From Luteolibacter arcticus (lineage in GTDB: Bacteria > Verrucomicrobiota > Verrucomicrobiia > Verrucomicrobiales > Akkermansiaceae): 64,000 nt of DNA. The stretch is taken from positions 1 to 64,000 of the forward strand of contig NZ_JAPDDT010000009.1 in the NCBI RefSeq assembly GCF_025950235.1. Reading direction: 5' to 3'. Under the pieces are notes generated by a model, which ran no database searches, was not told the DNA's origin, and worked only from the letters and a program-made list of their open reading frames with translations. Positions 9,732-17,484 of the stretch are shown piece by piece (position 1 is the first letter of the stretch; the number at the start of each line of letters is the position of its first letter). The position numbers and the translations under genes are program-made.

Positions 9732-10660
9732 GGGTTGGCAGGTTTCGCGGTGAGGATTTCGCCATCCGCCGTCACGTGCAGGATCAACTCCGGCGGACCC
9801 TGCCAATTCTCCGGCGTGACCGTCAGCGGCCATGCGGTCCGCGCGGCACGATAGCCGGCAGTTTCCAGCGCGAAGGTCGCCTGATAGAGCAAGGGCACCT
9901 TGGCATCGGCCGCTGCCTCCGGGTTCCGGCTCGCGGGATGCTCCTCCAGGCTGAGGAACTGCCACGAACCCGGCGGCATCTTCGCGGTCGCTGCCTTCAA
10001 GGAGGCATCCAACGCCGCTTCGAAGCCACTTCCGCGCTGCACCAGGGAAGCATGGCGGGCCGGTGTCAGCGAGACCGAGTAGCTCGGATTCTCCTCCCAG
10101 CCGTGTCGGAACACTTCGATCGGCGCGACACCAGCGACTGCCGAGTCTCCCTTCTTTAGGCCATCCAGATACTTCAAATCCGCTTCGGATAAATCGCCCA
10201 GCGCCACTCGCGAAATCGACTCTCCGGCAAGCAGCGAGACATCATCGTCCGTCAAATTCACCAAGCGCGCCTCGATGACCTTGCCATTGGCATGATGCCA
10301 CTGCCGGGTATCTCCCGCTCGCAGTTGCGGGATGAGTTCCGCTGCCTTCCCCACCGGCATGTCCGGCAGCATCGAGAGGTCAGGGACCTTGCAAAGCACC
10401 ACCGCTCCGGAGTGCAGTCGCTCCAACACCTGCCGTTCTTCCGGCACCAGCGCATCGATCGACACCGGCGGAATCTTCCCCTTCGCCTTCCCGTCGTGAA
10501 AGTAGGCGAACTTTCCGTCCGGCGACAGTTGAAGCAGCTTCAGCCGGCGCGACTTGCCGTCCGCCATGTGCCAGGTCCGCACCCCCGTGATCACCTCCGG
10601 CTCGGCCATCCCTTGCCCGAGACAGAGAACGCAGGTCGCCAACAGTCGCCGCCACTTCAT
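9728..10660 (-). CDS. Secreted protein with two SHD1-type repeats
   Basis: A 310-residue protein; the ATG at 10660 (MKWRRLLATCVLCLGQGMAE) gives a signal peptide, with a GTG six bases further upstream as alternative. Two repeats have the SLA1 homology domain 1 pattern common in exported proteins of the PVC group: about 27-80 (RTWHMADGKSRRLKLLQL.., VSIDALVPEERQVLERL) and about 118-168 (RQWHHANGKVIEARLVNL.., VALGDLSEADLKYLDGL). The last 140 residues form an unrecognised domain. It probably binds a ligand or partner in the envelope. It is the first gene of a short operon, with 9309-9731 overlapping by 4 bases. Confidence 0.7.
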   Translation of the reverse strand: MKWRRLLATCVLCLGQGMAEPEVITGVRTWHMADGKSRRLKLLQLSPDGKFAYFHDGKAKGKIPPVSIDALVPEERQVLERLHSGAVVLCKVPDLSMLPDMPVGKAAELIPQLRAGDTRQWHHANGKVIEARLVNLTDDDVSLLAGESISRVALGDLSEADLKYLDGLKKGDSAVAGVAPIEVFRHGWEENPSYSVSLTPARHASLVQRGSGFEAALDASLKAATAKMPPGSWQFLSLEEHPASRNPEAAADAKVPLLYQATFALETAGYRAARTAWPLTVTPENWQGPPELILHVTADGEILTAKPANP

Positions 10661-10751
10661 ATCCACGACCTAGCCGTTTCCCTCAAACAAGGTCAAGTGG
10701 CCAAGCCCGGCATTCTCCCTCACCACGGGCCCCCTTTTCGCAGACTATTCC

Positions 10752-10828
10752 TTGTGAATAACTTTCGCCGCTGAGCACGGAATGACCGCTATTCCAAGCT
10801 CCGCCGGTGTTCACAGCTTGTGAATAAC
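10752..10828. promoter_or_regulatory. Pair of DnaA-box-like direct repeats in an intergenic region
   Basis: The string cttgtgaataac occurs at 10751-10762 and 10817-10828, 66 bases apart. On the minus strand each reads ttattcaca, matching the general DnaA-box consensus TTATNCACA. The second copy forms part of a palindrome (ttcacagcttgtgaa, 10810-10824). The stretch 10661-10951 otherwise contains no convincing gene. This could be a DnaA-regulated promoter, a titration site, or just a repeated operator for the gene at 9728-10660, whose start lies 91 bases away. Confidence 0.3.
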
Positions 10829-10951
10829 CTTTGCCTTCGGTCGGACTCTCGGGGGCGTCACGGCACCTCATCGGCGACTCGACAACTCCCGGGACAACGC
10901 CTCGCGCCCCCTTCTCGGAGCAAGTCGGAGGCGCTGTCCGGGAAGCCGGAT

Positions 10952-11173
10952 TCAGTTCGCGTTCGCAGCCACTCCCACGAGTTGGTAAAAGGTTCCATTG
11001 TTCTCATCCACCACGTAGCGAGCGCTCACGATGACGAAATGCTGCGGTTTCCCCCCGCCATTGACGTGATCGATGTGGTCGTCCACGCGGAGTGGCACGG
11101 GGGATTCGGTTTCCTTTGGAACGACGGTTTGTGCGGCATTCATGCCGACGGCTTGGAAGCGGATCTTGATCAT
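10952..11173 (-). CDS. Small hypothetical protein
   Basis: A 73-residue protein of balanced composition (MIKIRFQAVGMNAAQTVVPKE.., DDHIDHVNGGGKPQHFVIVSARYVVDENNG) that looks like a single small beta-rich domain and not a chance frame. No signal peptide, membrane segment or recognised motif. It sits alone, with 292 bases to the gene at 9728-10660 and divergent from 11410-11889. No strong Shine-Dalgarno is visible before the ATG at 11173, as is common for its neighbours here. Confidence 0.55.
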   Translation of the reverse strand: MIKIRFQAVGMNAAQTVVPKETESPVPLRVDDHIDHVNGGGKPQHFVIVSARYVVDENNGTFYQLVGVAANAN

Positions 11174-11409
11174 GGCTTTGGACTGTCTTGGAGGGGATTC
11201 CGTGGCGCGCTAGCGCCGGTGGCGGTGAACAGCAATGGTCAACAAACGGCTAAACGAAACCGGGGGAGGAAAACCTTCCAACTTGAGCGGAAAGAACCAT
11301 CGAAGGCAAGCTTTCGCATAAATCGGCATCCGGGATGACAGTCCGGGATCTGCAATCTTGCGCCGGACGACACTTGATTCAAACCACGAGTTCGAGTTGC
11401 CTGAATGGC

Positions 11410-11889
11410 ATGTATTCCCCTTCGATCAGGCGACTCGTTGCCGTCGTGGCGCTCGCGGTTGCCCTTCCCGTGACCGTCTTCGCGGACGAAGAGGAAATCG
11501 TCATCCACCGCAGCGAGGAATTCACGTTGTCGGATGGCGCACCCAAGGAAGAAATCCACTTTGTCCGCAAGTTCGCCATGAGCCGTGCACAGTGGGAAAA
11601 GCTGCCGAAAGCCCATACTCCCGCCAAGCCGGCGCTTTCCGCCGCGAAGGCAATCGAGCTGGCGGAAGCCAGTCTCGATCCATCCGAAACCGACCGCGCC
11701 GACAGCTTCCACGTCGAGAAGCTGGAGCTACGGCACCAGCCCGCCGGCGATCCTCCACGCCCGATCTCCTTTTATCTGGTGGACTTCAAGGTGGATGGCA
11801 GCGAAGTCCCGCGGCTGGTGCTCATGGACGGCACGGTGGTGAAGCCCGAACTGGTGAGGCTGCCGCCAAAACCACCGGGCCAGCGATAG
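11410..11889 (+). CDS. Small secreted protein, paralogue of the product of 9309-9731
   Basis: A 159-residue exported protein. The ATG at 11410 is chosen because it begins a signal peptide (MYSPSIRRLVAVVALAVALPVTVFADEEE); the longer frame from 11335 would place 25 non-signal residues in front. The mature part has HRSEEFTLSDGAPKEE, WEKLPKAHTPAKPALSAAKAIELAEASL and, near the end, ISFYLVDFKVDGSEVPRLVLMDGTVVKPEL, the same arrangement as in 9309-9731. 52 bases separate it from the ABC ATPase gene, but no functional link is visible. Confidence 0.7.
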   Translation: MYSPSIRRLVAVVALAVALPVTVFADEEEIVIHRSEEFTLSDGAPKEEIHFVRKFAMSRAQWEKLPKAHTPAKPALSAAKAIELAEASLDPSETDRADSFHVEKLELRHQPAGDPPRPISFYLVDFKVDGSEVPRLVLMDGTVVKPELVRLPPKPPGQR

Positions 11890-11941
11890 CACGCGGATTC
11901 GCATCGCCTTCCCCGCCCCGCTCCGCCACAAACTCCGGAGA

Positions 11942-12712
11942 ATGATCTCCCTCCGCCAGCTCACCAAGCGCTTCGGCACGCAAACCGCGGTCGATGCCCT
12001 CACCCTCGATATCCCCGCGGGTCAAATCGTCGGACTGTTAGGGCCGAACGGCGCAGGGAAATCGACGACACTCAAGATGCTCACCGGGCTGCTCATTCCC
12101 ACGTCCGGCAGCGCGACGATCTGCGGGCATGACCTGCTGCAGGACCCCATGGGCGTAAAGCGCAATGTCGGCTTCGTGCCGGACTCGGGTGCCGTCTTCG
12201 AGTCGCTGACCGGCCTGGAGTATCTGGAGATGGTCGCAGCTCTCTACGGCATCCCGGCGGAAGCGGCGCGCGAGCGGATCCGGCAGTTTATCGCCTTCTT
12301 CGACCTGAGCTTTGAGACGCTGACCGACAAGCTGCTCGGCGCGTATTCCAAGGGCATGCGGCGCAAGGTGGTCATCACCGCAGCCCTGCTGCACAACCCT
12401 CCGGTGGTCTTCTTCGACGAGCCGCTCGACGGCCTCGATGCGAACGCCGCGGTCGGCTTCAAGGCGCTGATCCAGACCCTCGCCCGCGAGGGCAAGGCGA
12501 TCGTGTATAGCTCCCACATCCTCGACGTGGTGGAGCGCGTCTGCGACCGGGTCATCATCATCGACCAAGGGAAGGTGAAAGTGGATGGCGAGCCGGCGGA
12601 GTTGGTGAGGCAACACGAAGCCCGTTCGCTGGAGCAGCTCTTCACCAGCCTGACCGGTGGCCACGACCTCGAGCGCAAGGCGGAGGACTTCGCGCGAACC
12701 TTCCGGCCGTGA
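11942..12712 (+). CDS. ABC transporter ATP-binding protein
   Basis: A 256-residue ATPase of the ABC-2 export type. Walker A is GPNGAGKST at 34-42, the Q-loop position is occupied by Asp in GFVPDSG (79-84, common in this subgroup), the signature is YSKGM at 135-139 in place of LSGGQ, Walker B is VVFFDEP ending D159-E160, and the switch His lies in SSHILDVVE. The GTG of the permease gene overlaps its stop (gtga at 12709), so the two are translated as a unit. It energises the membrane partner at 12709-14307. Substrate unknown. Confidence 0.93.
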   Translation: MISLRQLTKRFGTQTAVDALTLDIPAGQIVGLLGPNGAGKSTTLKMLTGLLIPTSGSATICGHDLLQDPMGVKRNVGFVPDSGAVFESLTGLEYLEMVAALYGIPAEAARERIRQFIAFFDLSFETLTDKLLGAYSKGMRRKVVITAALLHNPPVVFFDEPLDGLDANAAVGFKALIQTLAREGKAIVYSSHILDVVERVCDRVIIIDQGKVKVDGEPAELVRQHEARSLEQLFTSLTGGHDLERKAEDFARTFRP

Positions 12713-14307
12713 ACCCGCCCCCCTCCACATCGAAGACCCTGCGGAAGCTCTACCTGACGCTGTTCCTGCGCGGCCGCAGTTCGCGCGGGCTGAAGAAAGA
12801 CCGCGCGCCGACCTCGGTAGGCACCAAGCTGTGGGGCACGCTGGCCCTCTATGCGCTGGTCGGGCTGGCCGCGCTGACGTTCGTCGGCCAGCCATCGTTC
12901 ACGCTGTCCTTCTACCTCCACGGGATGTCGCTGCTGTTCCTCGGCATGTTCGTGGCGGCCTCGGCAGGCGAGATCCTTTTCAACAAGGACGAGCCGGAGA
13001 TCCTGCTGCACCGCCCTGTGGATGCCCGCACCTTGCTCTGGGCCAAGGTCACGGTGCTGCTGCGCGTCTCGCTGTGGGTGGCATGCACCTTCAATCTAAC
13101 AGGCTTGATCGTCGGCACCGTGAAGTGGAGCCCGATCTTCGCGCCAGTGCACCTCGTGTCCACCGCTCTCGCGGCCTTGTTCTGCACCGGCAGCGTGGTG
13201 CTGATCTATCAGCTCTGCCTCCACTGGTTCGGCCGCGAGCGGCTGGACAATCTCATGACGACCGCGCAGGTGCTGCTTGCCGTCGCGCTGGTCGCGGGCA
13301 GTCAGATGGTCCCCTACCTGATGCGCGGGATGGAGGATCAGACCGACCTGCTCGCCGGGAAGTGGTGGCTCTGCCTGCTGCCGCCGGCGTGGTTCGCGAG
13401 CTTCGACGAGGTCTTCATCGGCCGCGGCACAGCGGCCACCTGGGCGCTCGCGGGAATCGGTGTGACCGTCACCGCGGGCGTGCTGGTGCTGGCGTTCGGC
13501 AAGATGGCGAGCACCTATGAAGAAGGCCTCCAGACACTCGCGGAATCTCGCCCACGGCCACCCCGGAACAGCGGTGACCGTCGCTGGATCGACCGCGTGA
13601 CAGACCTTCCGCTGCTATCGTGGATGCTACGCGATCCGGTGACGCGGGCGTCGTTCCGGCTATCCGCCGCCTACATGATGCGCGACCGGGACATGAAGCT
13701 GCGGCTCTATCCCGGCTTGGCCCCGATGCTGATGATGCCGGCCATCTTTCTCTTGCAAGGCAGCTCGCGGACGATCGGCGAATTCGGCATCGCCATCGCC
13801 GGCGGCTATGTCGGACTGGTGCCACTGACCGCCATGGGACTGCTGCAATACTCCCAGCACTGGCAGGCGGCCGATCTCTACCGCTTGGCACCCGTTCCCG
13901 GGCCAGGACGCTTCATCCTCGGCGCAGTGATCGCCATCGGCACGGTGCTGGTGGTGCCGGCACTGCTGGTGCTCGCCACCGCCATGTTCTTCCTGCCAGG
14001 CGGACTCTATCATCTGCCGCTGCTCCTCCCCGGGCTGATCGCGCTGCCGGTCTATGCACTGGCCCCCGGTGCCATCGACAAGACCGTACCACTCTCGAAG
14101 CCGACCGAAGAATCGAAGTCCGCCGGCCGCGGAGCATGGATGTTCCTGATGATGATGAGCGCCATGGTCCTCCCCGGCCTCGGTCTCGCAGCGAAGTACC
14201 TCGGCGGCTTCGGCATCTTCCTCGCGATCGAGGCAGTCCTCTCCGCAGGGGCTTGCTTCGCATTGGTCCGCGCGATTTCCCGGAAGCAGTGGGATCCGAT
14301 CGAGTGA
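12709..14307 (+). CDS. ABC transporter permease, ABC-2 type
   Basis: A 532-residue multi-pass protein starting at GTG 12709, 4 bases inside the ATPase gene. After a basic N-terminus come hydrophobic spans at about 45-65, 75-95, 115-140, 150-175, 185-205 and 240-265, then a cytoplasmic loop (about 267-330), then six further spans to the C-terminus. This fits a fused or double-length ABC-2 exporter of the kind seen beside a single ATPase in PVC bacteria. The loop GRSSRGLKKDRAPTSVGTK near the N-terminus is unusually basic. Drug, lipid or glycan export are all possible. Confidence 0.85.
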   Translation: MNPPPSTSKTLRKLYLTLFLRGRSSRGLKKDRAPTSVGTKLWGTLALYALVGLAALTFVGQPSFTLSFYLHGMSLLFLGMFVAASAGEILFNKDEPEILLHRPVDARTLLWAKVTVLLRVSLWVACTFNLTGLIVGTVKWSPIFAPVHLVSTALAALFCTGSVVLIYQLCLHWFGRERLDNLMTTAQVLLAVALVAGSQMVPYLMRGMEDQTDLLAGKWWLCLLPPAWFASFDEVFIGRGTAATWALAGIGVTVTAGVLVLAFGKMASTYEEGLQTLAESRPRPPRNSGDRRWIDRVTDLPLLSWMLRDPVTRASFRLSAAYMMRDRDMKLRLYPGLAPMLMMPAIFLLQGSSRTIGEFGIAIAGGYVGLVPLTAMGLLQYSQHWQAADLYRLAPVPGPGRFILGAVIAIGTVLVVPALLVLATAMFFLPGGLYHLPLLLPGLIALPVYALAPGAIDKTVPLSKPTEESKSAGRGAWMFLMMMSAMVLPGLGLAAKYLGGFGIFLAIEAVLSAGACFALVRAISRKQWDPIE

Positions 14308-14308
14308 C

Positions 14309-15169
14309 ATGATCCACACTGACACCACCGGCGCCGACGTGGCCTCGCACTACGATGAGTTGGACCCGTTCTACCGCCGACTGTGGGGCGAGCACGTCCA
14401 CCATGGCTTGTGGGAAACCGGCCGCGAATCCCCCCTTGAAGCAGTGGCCCAGCTCAGCCGTCATGTGGCAATCCGAGCGGAGATCAAGGCTGGCCAGCGG
14501 GTGTGCGACGTCGGCTGCGGCTATGGGGCAACCGCCCGGTTGCTCGCCGCGGACTACGGGGCGCGGGTCACCGGCATCACCATTTCCCCAAAGCAGCACG
14601 CCGCCGCTGCCTCTGCCGGGGGCGCGGAATTCGTGCTCGGGGATTGGCTGGAGAATGACTTCCCCACCGCAAGCTTGGACGCGGTGATCGCGATCGAAAG
14701 CACCGAGCACCTGCCCGATGTGGCACGCGGCATCGCGGAAATGGCCCGCGTGCTGGTGCCCGGCGGGCGACTGGTGATCTGCGCGTGGATGGCAGGACCG
14801 GCACCGCGGGCATGGGAGCGGCGGCAGCTGTTAGAGCCGATCTGCCGCGAGGGCCGTCTCATCGGCATGGGAAATGAAGCCGACTACCGGCGCTGGCTCG
14901 CGGACGCCGGACTGGAATTGCAGACCGTCGAGGACATCAGCCGCAAGGTCCGCCGCACCTGGCCGATCTGCATCCGCCGCACGATCTCGGCCTTCTTTCG
15001 CGATGCAGAGCTGCGGCGCTACCTCTTAGACGACCACGAGCGCAACCGCATCTTCGCCGTCACGCTCGTGCGGATCTGGATCGCCTACCTCACCGGCGCA
15101 CTGCACTACACCGTCTTCACGGCGATGAAGCCCGCTGGGAGCGCGGAATTCATTCCGCTTGGACGGTAG
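14309..15169 (+). CDS. SAM-dependent methyltransferase (tocopherol/cyclopropane-synthase-like class I)
   Basis: A 286-residue class I methyltransferase. Motif I is VCDVGCGYGATARLLA (about 65-80); a GITISPKQ motif after beta-2 and LDAVIAIESTEHLPDV (post I) match the gamma-tocopherol methyltransferase/CFA synthase-like group; AEMARVLVPGGRLVICAW is motif III. The N-terminal SHYDELDPFYRRLWGEHVHHGLW is typical of this group. The C-terminal part has a hydrophobic stretch (TLVRIWIAYLTGALHY) that may bind a lipid substrate. It starts one base after the permease stop, so it is probably cotranscribed with the exporter. The last ten codons lie inside an inverted repeat (15135-15211), so the C-terminus may have been replaced. 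Confidence 0.85.
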   Translation: MIHTDTTGADVASHYDELDPFYRRLWGEHVHHGLWETGRESPLEAVAQLSRHVAIRAEIKAGQRVCDVGCGYGATARLLAADYGARVTGITISPKQHAAAASAGGAEFVLGDWLENDFPTASLDAVIAIESTEHLPDVARGIAEMARVLVPGGRLVICAWMAGPAPRAWERRQLLEPICREGRLIGMGNEADYRRWLADAGLELQTVEDISRKVRRTWPICIRRTISAFFRDAELRRYLLDDHERNRIFAVTLVRIWIAYLTGALHYTVFTAMKPAGSAEFIPLGR

Positions 15170-15211
15170 GTTCGCGGGACCATCCAGGCGGAATAAACTC
15201 CGCGCTCCCAG
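15135..15211. repeat. Long inverted repeat overlapping the end of the methyltransferase gene
   Basis: The arms at 15135-15163 and 15183-15211 match as inverted copies at 26 of 29 positions, with a 19-base loop. The left arm is coding (GSAEFIPLG of the methyltransferase) and the stop codon lies in the loop. It also separates two convergent genes and can fold into a strong hairpin in both directions, so it could serve as a bidirectional terminator. Confidence 0.8.
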
Positions 15212-15253
15212 TGGCACTAGGCCAGCCGCAGCTCAATCCTAAAACAAGCCGCC

Positions 15254-16216
15254 CTATTGCTTCAGCGAGACCCGCAGCAATCGGTCATCGGAGGTGAGAT
15301 AAAGCCGCGTGCCATTCTCCCCGAAAGCCACGTTAGCGGTCGGCCGCCCGCACAGGATCCGGCCTAACAGCATGCCCTCCGGATTGAAGATCAGGCACCC
15401 GCCAGGCCCGGTCGAGAAGACGTTGCCCTTCGCATCCACCTTGATGCCATCCGGCGATCCGGGACCTTTGAGTTCCTTGCAATTGAAGAAGACCTTGCCG
15501 CCCTCGGTCGAGCCATCGGGCTTGAGCGGATAGGCCATGATGATCGGCGCGGGCCCATGCGATTGGGCGACGTAGAGCGTCTTGTTGTCCGGCGAAAGCG
15601 CCACCCCATTCGGCCGGTCGAGGTCGCGGGTCAGCAGCGAGACCACGCCCTGCGGCGTGACGCGATAGACGCCATGGAACGGCAGCTCCCGGAACTGCGC
15701 GTCCTTCTCCCGGCCCGGCATGCCATACGGCGGATCGGTGAAATACACGTCCCCATTGCGGGCGATGGCGAGGTCGTTCGGCGAGTTGAAGCGCTTGCCG
15801 TTGAAATTGTCTGCCAGCGTCCGCTTGCCACCGCCGGGCGTGAGATAGGAAACGCGGCGGTCGCCGTGCTCGCAGCAGTAGAGCTGGCCCTTTTCATCCA
15901 TCGCCAGGCCATTCGAGCCGGGCTCGCTGCCATACGGCGCGACGCCGGTGTAGCCGGATGGCTTCATGAAGACCGTCGCCTCCGTATCGCCCTCCTTCCA
16001 CTGATAGATCGTATTGCGCGGCACATCGGAAAACAGCAGGCGCTTCTCCTTCTCATCCCACACCGGCCCCTCCGCCCAATCAAAGCCCTTGCACAAGGTC
16101 TCAATCTTCGCCGCCGGGTCAAGGATGGCATCCAGCGCGGGATCGAGTCGTTCGATGCTTTCCTGCGCGGACACGAGCGAAGGAATGAGGGCGAGAAGGA
16201 AGACGGCTTTCATCAT
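15254..16216 (-). CDS. Secreted SMP-30/gluconolactonase-like protein
   Basis: A 320-residue six-bladed beta-propeller of the SMP-30/gluconolactonase/LRE family, which opens sugar lactones using one bound divalent metal. The start at 16216 (MMKAVFLLALIPSLVSAQ) gives a signal peptide and has GAGGGA a few bases upstream; the longer frame to 16342 would run through an intergenic palindrome. Motifs: FDWAEGPVWDEKEKRLLFSDV (metal Glu of blade 1), GSNGLAMDEKGQLYCCEHGDRR, FNSPNDLAIARNGDVYFTDPPYG (metal Asn), LDRPNGVALSPDNKTLYVAQ and GSPDGIKVDAKGNVF (metal Asp). All ligands are present. It probably processes a sugar lactone in the periplasm. Confidence 0.85.
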   Translation of the reverse strand: MMKAVFLLALIPSLVSAQESIERLDPALDAILDPAAKIETLCKGFDWAEGPVWDEKEKRLLFSDVPRNTIYQWKEGDTEATVFMKPSGYTGVAPYGSEPGSNGLAMDEKGQLYCCEHGDRRVSYLTPGGGKRTLADNFNGKRFNSPNDLAIARNGDVYFTDPPYGMPGREKDAQFRELPFHGVYRVTPQGVVSLLTRDLDRPNGVALSPDNKTLYVAQSHGPAPIIMAYPLKPDGSTEGGKVFFNCKELKGPGSPDGIKVDAKGNVFSTGPGGCLIFNPEGMLLGRILCGRPTANVAFGENGTRLYLTSDDRLLRVSLKQ

Positions 16217-16272
16217 GCTTCCCTCTACGCACCGCGGCCCGCCGAGTCGTCGACGAAGAATGTCATGCCATA

Positions 16273-16323
16273 AGGAGTGTCGACATTCTGTCGACACGGC
16301 ATGGACAAAATGTCCACGCTCCT
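16273..16323. repeat. Paired palindromic unit between two minus-strand genes
   Basis: Two related 25-base units face each other. The left contains a perfect palindrome (gtgtcgac-attct-gtcgacac, 16277-16297) and the right another (tggaca-aaa-tgtcca, 16302-16316). The right unit, complemented (aggagcgtggacattttg..), aligns with the left (aggagtgtcgacattctg..). It looks like a REP-type dyad and lies where it could end transcription of 16323-17414. Confidence 0.65.
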
Positions 16324-17414
16324 CACCCCAGCACCCGCTCATAAACCCCGATCACCTTCGCCGTCATCGCATCAAGCGTGACCTCGTTCGCGACAAGTTC
16401 GAACGACGGAGCAAGCCGCGCCTTCAGTCCGGCTAGATCCGCCAGCGCGTGCTTCAATCCTCGGACCAACTCCGGCACCGAATGCGTCTCCATCAGCGCC
16501 TCGGCCGGCAGAAACTCGGGCGCAAATCCCACCTTCGTGGAAATGCTGGGCACCTTCATGTGCAGCGCCTCCGCCAACGTGTAAGGACCGCCCTCATTGC
16601 GGGAGGCGACGATGAACAGCTCCGCGCAGCCCATCAGACCCACCGCGTCATCTCGATGGCCCGCCATCCACACACGGTCGCTCAGCCCATGGCGGCCAAT
16701 AATCTCCTCAAGCTGCGGGCGCTGCAGCCCCTCCCCCACCAGCCACAGCTTGAAGCCGGGCACCTGCGCCATCGCTTCCAGCAGCAGGTCCATGCCCTTC
16801 GCCGGAACCAGTCGGCCGACGGTGCAGAAGACCGGCTCCGGTCCGCCGAGGAAGGGCGGATTAGTCGCCAGCGCCGCCTCGCGGGTGCCGGGCGGCGGCG
16901 GGGCGATCGAGTTCCAGATCACGGTTGCGGGAATGCCGCCGAGCGAGTCCCGCACCTGCGCCGACGCGGTGATCACCGCGTCGTAGTCCCGGAACGGCCG
17001 GGCGCTGCGCTTGATGTTCTGGACCGTCGCGACGCGCTTGATCCCCGGCAAAAACCGCCGCACCGAGCGCACCATCGCCCCGGCCTTGTTCGCGTGCGCG
17101 TGGACGATTTGCGGCCGGGTCGAGAGGATTTTACCGCGCAGCGCCACCAGGTTGAAGGGGTTGAGCCGCCCGCCGCCCATCGGGTGGGCCAGGAAATTCA
17201 CCGCGGGATCGAAGTGCGGCCGCATCGTCTCGTCGGCCACCGCGCTGACGGCATGGCCGAGGGCGGCCTGCCGGTTGGCGAGTTCGATGACATTTTTCTC
17301 AAGGCCGCCCTTTTCGCCGACGCTGGCGAGGACGTGACAGACGCGGATCACGCCGCGGAGGCTGGCCGGGCGGGTGAAAGCTGCCAAGCGACAAAACGCC
17401 CGGCCGAGGATCAC
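16323..17414 (-). CDS. Glycosyltransferase family 4 protein
   Basis: A 363-residue GT-B fold glycosyltransferase that would transfer a sugar from a nucleotide donor to a growing glycan. The N-domain opens VCHVLASVGEKGGLEKNVIELA and the C-domain has VFCTVGRLVPAKGMDLLLEAM, LWLVGEG, VWMAGHRDDAVGLMGCAELFIVASRNEGGPYTLAEAL; the EGGPYTLAEAL segment is the E-x7-E donor-binding motif of GT4 retaining enzymes. The first 21 codons (MILGRAFCRLAAFTRPASLRG) look untranslated; a GTG at 17351 would give M-IRVCHVL, the more usual GT4 start. It lies divergent from the O-acyltransferase pair at 17485-20304, suggesting a shared role in surface polysaccharide synthesis. Confidence 0.85.
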   Translation of the reverse strand: MILGRAFCRLAAFTRPASLRGVIRVCHVLASVGEKGGLEKNVIELANRQAALGHAVSAVADETMRPHFDPAVNFLAHPMGGGRLNPFNLVALRGKILSTRPQIVHAHANKAGAMVRSVRRFLPGIKRVATVQNIKRSARPFRDYDAVITASAQVRDSLGGIPATVIWNSIAPPPPGTREAALATNPPFLGGPEPVFCTVGRLVPAKGMDLLLEAMAQVPGFKLWLVGEGLQRPQLEEIIGRHGLSDRVWMAGHRDDAVGLMGCAELFIVASRNEGGPYTLAEALHMKVPSISTKVGFAPEFLPAEALMETHSVPELVRGLKHALADLAGLKARLAPSFELVANEVTLDAMTAKVIGVYERVLG

Positions 17415-17484
17415 GCCTTCCGGGGTTGCCGGGGGAAATCCGCGCCGCTAGACAGACCGGGTCGCCCGGCGGCTCCAGCTACCC

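Noticed and set aside
10820-11338. A 172-codon plus-strand frame between two small-protein genes
   Set aside because: It is antisense to the better-supported 73-codon gene at 10952-11173 and has an irregular composition.
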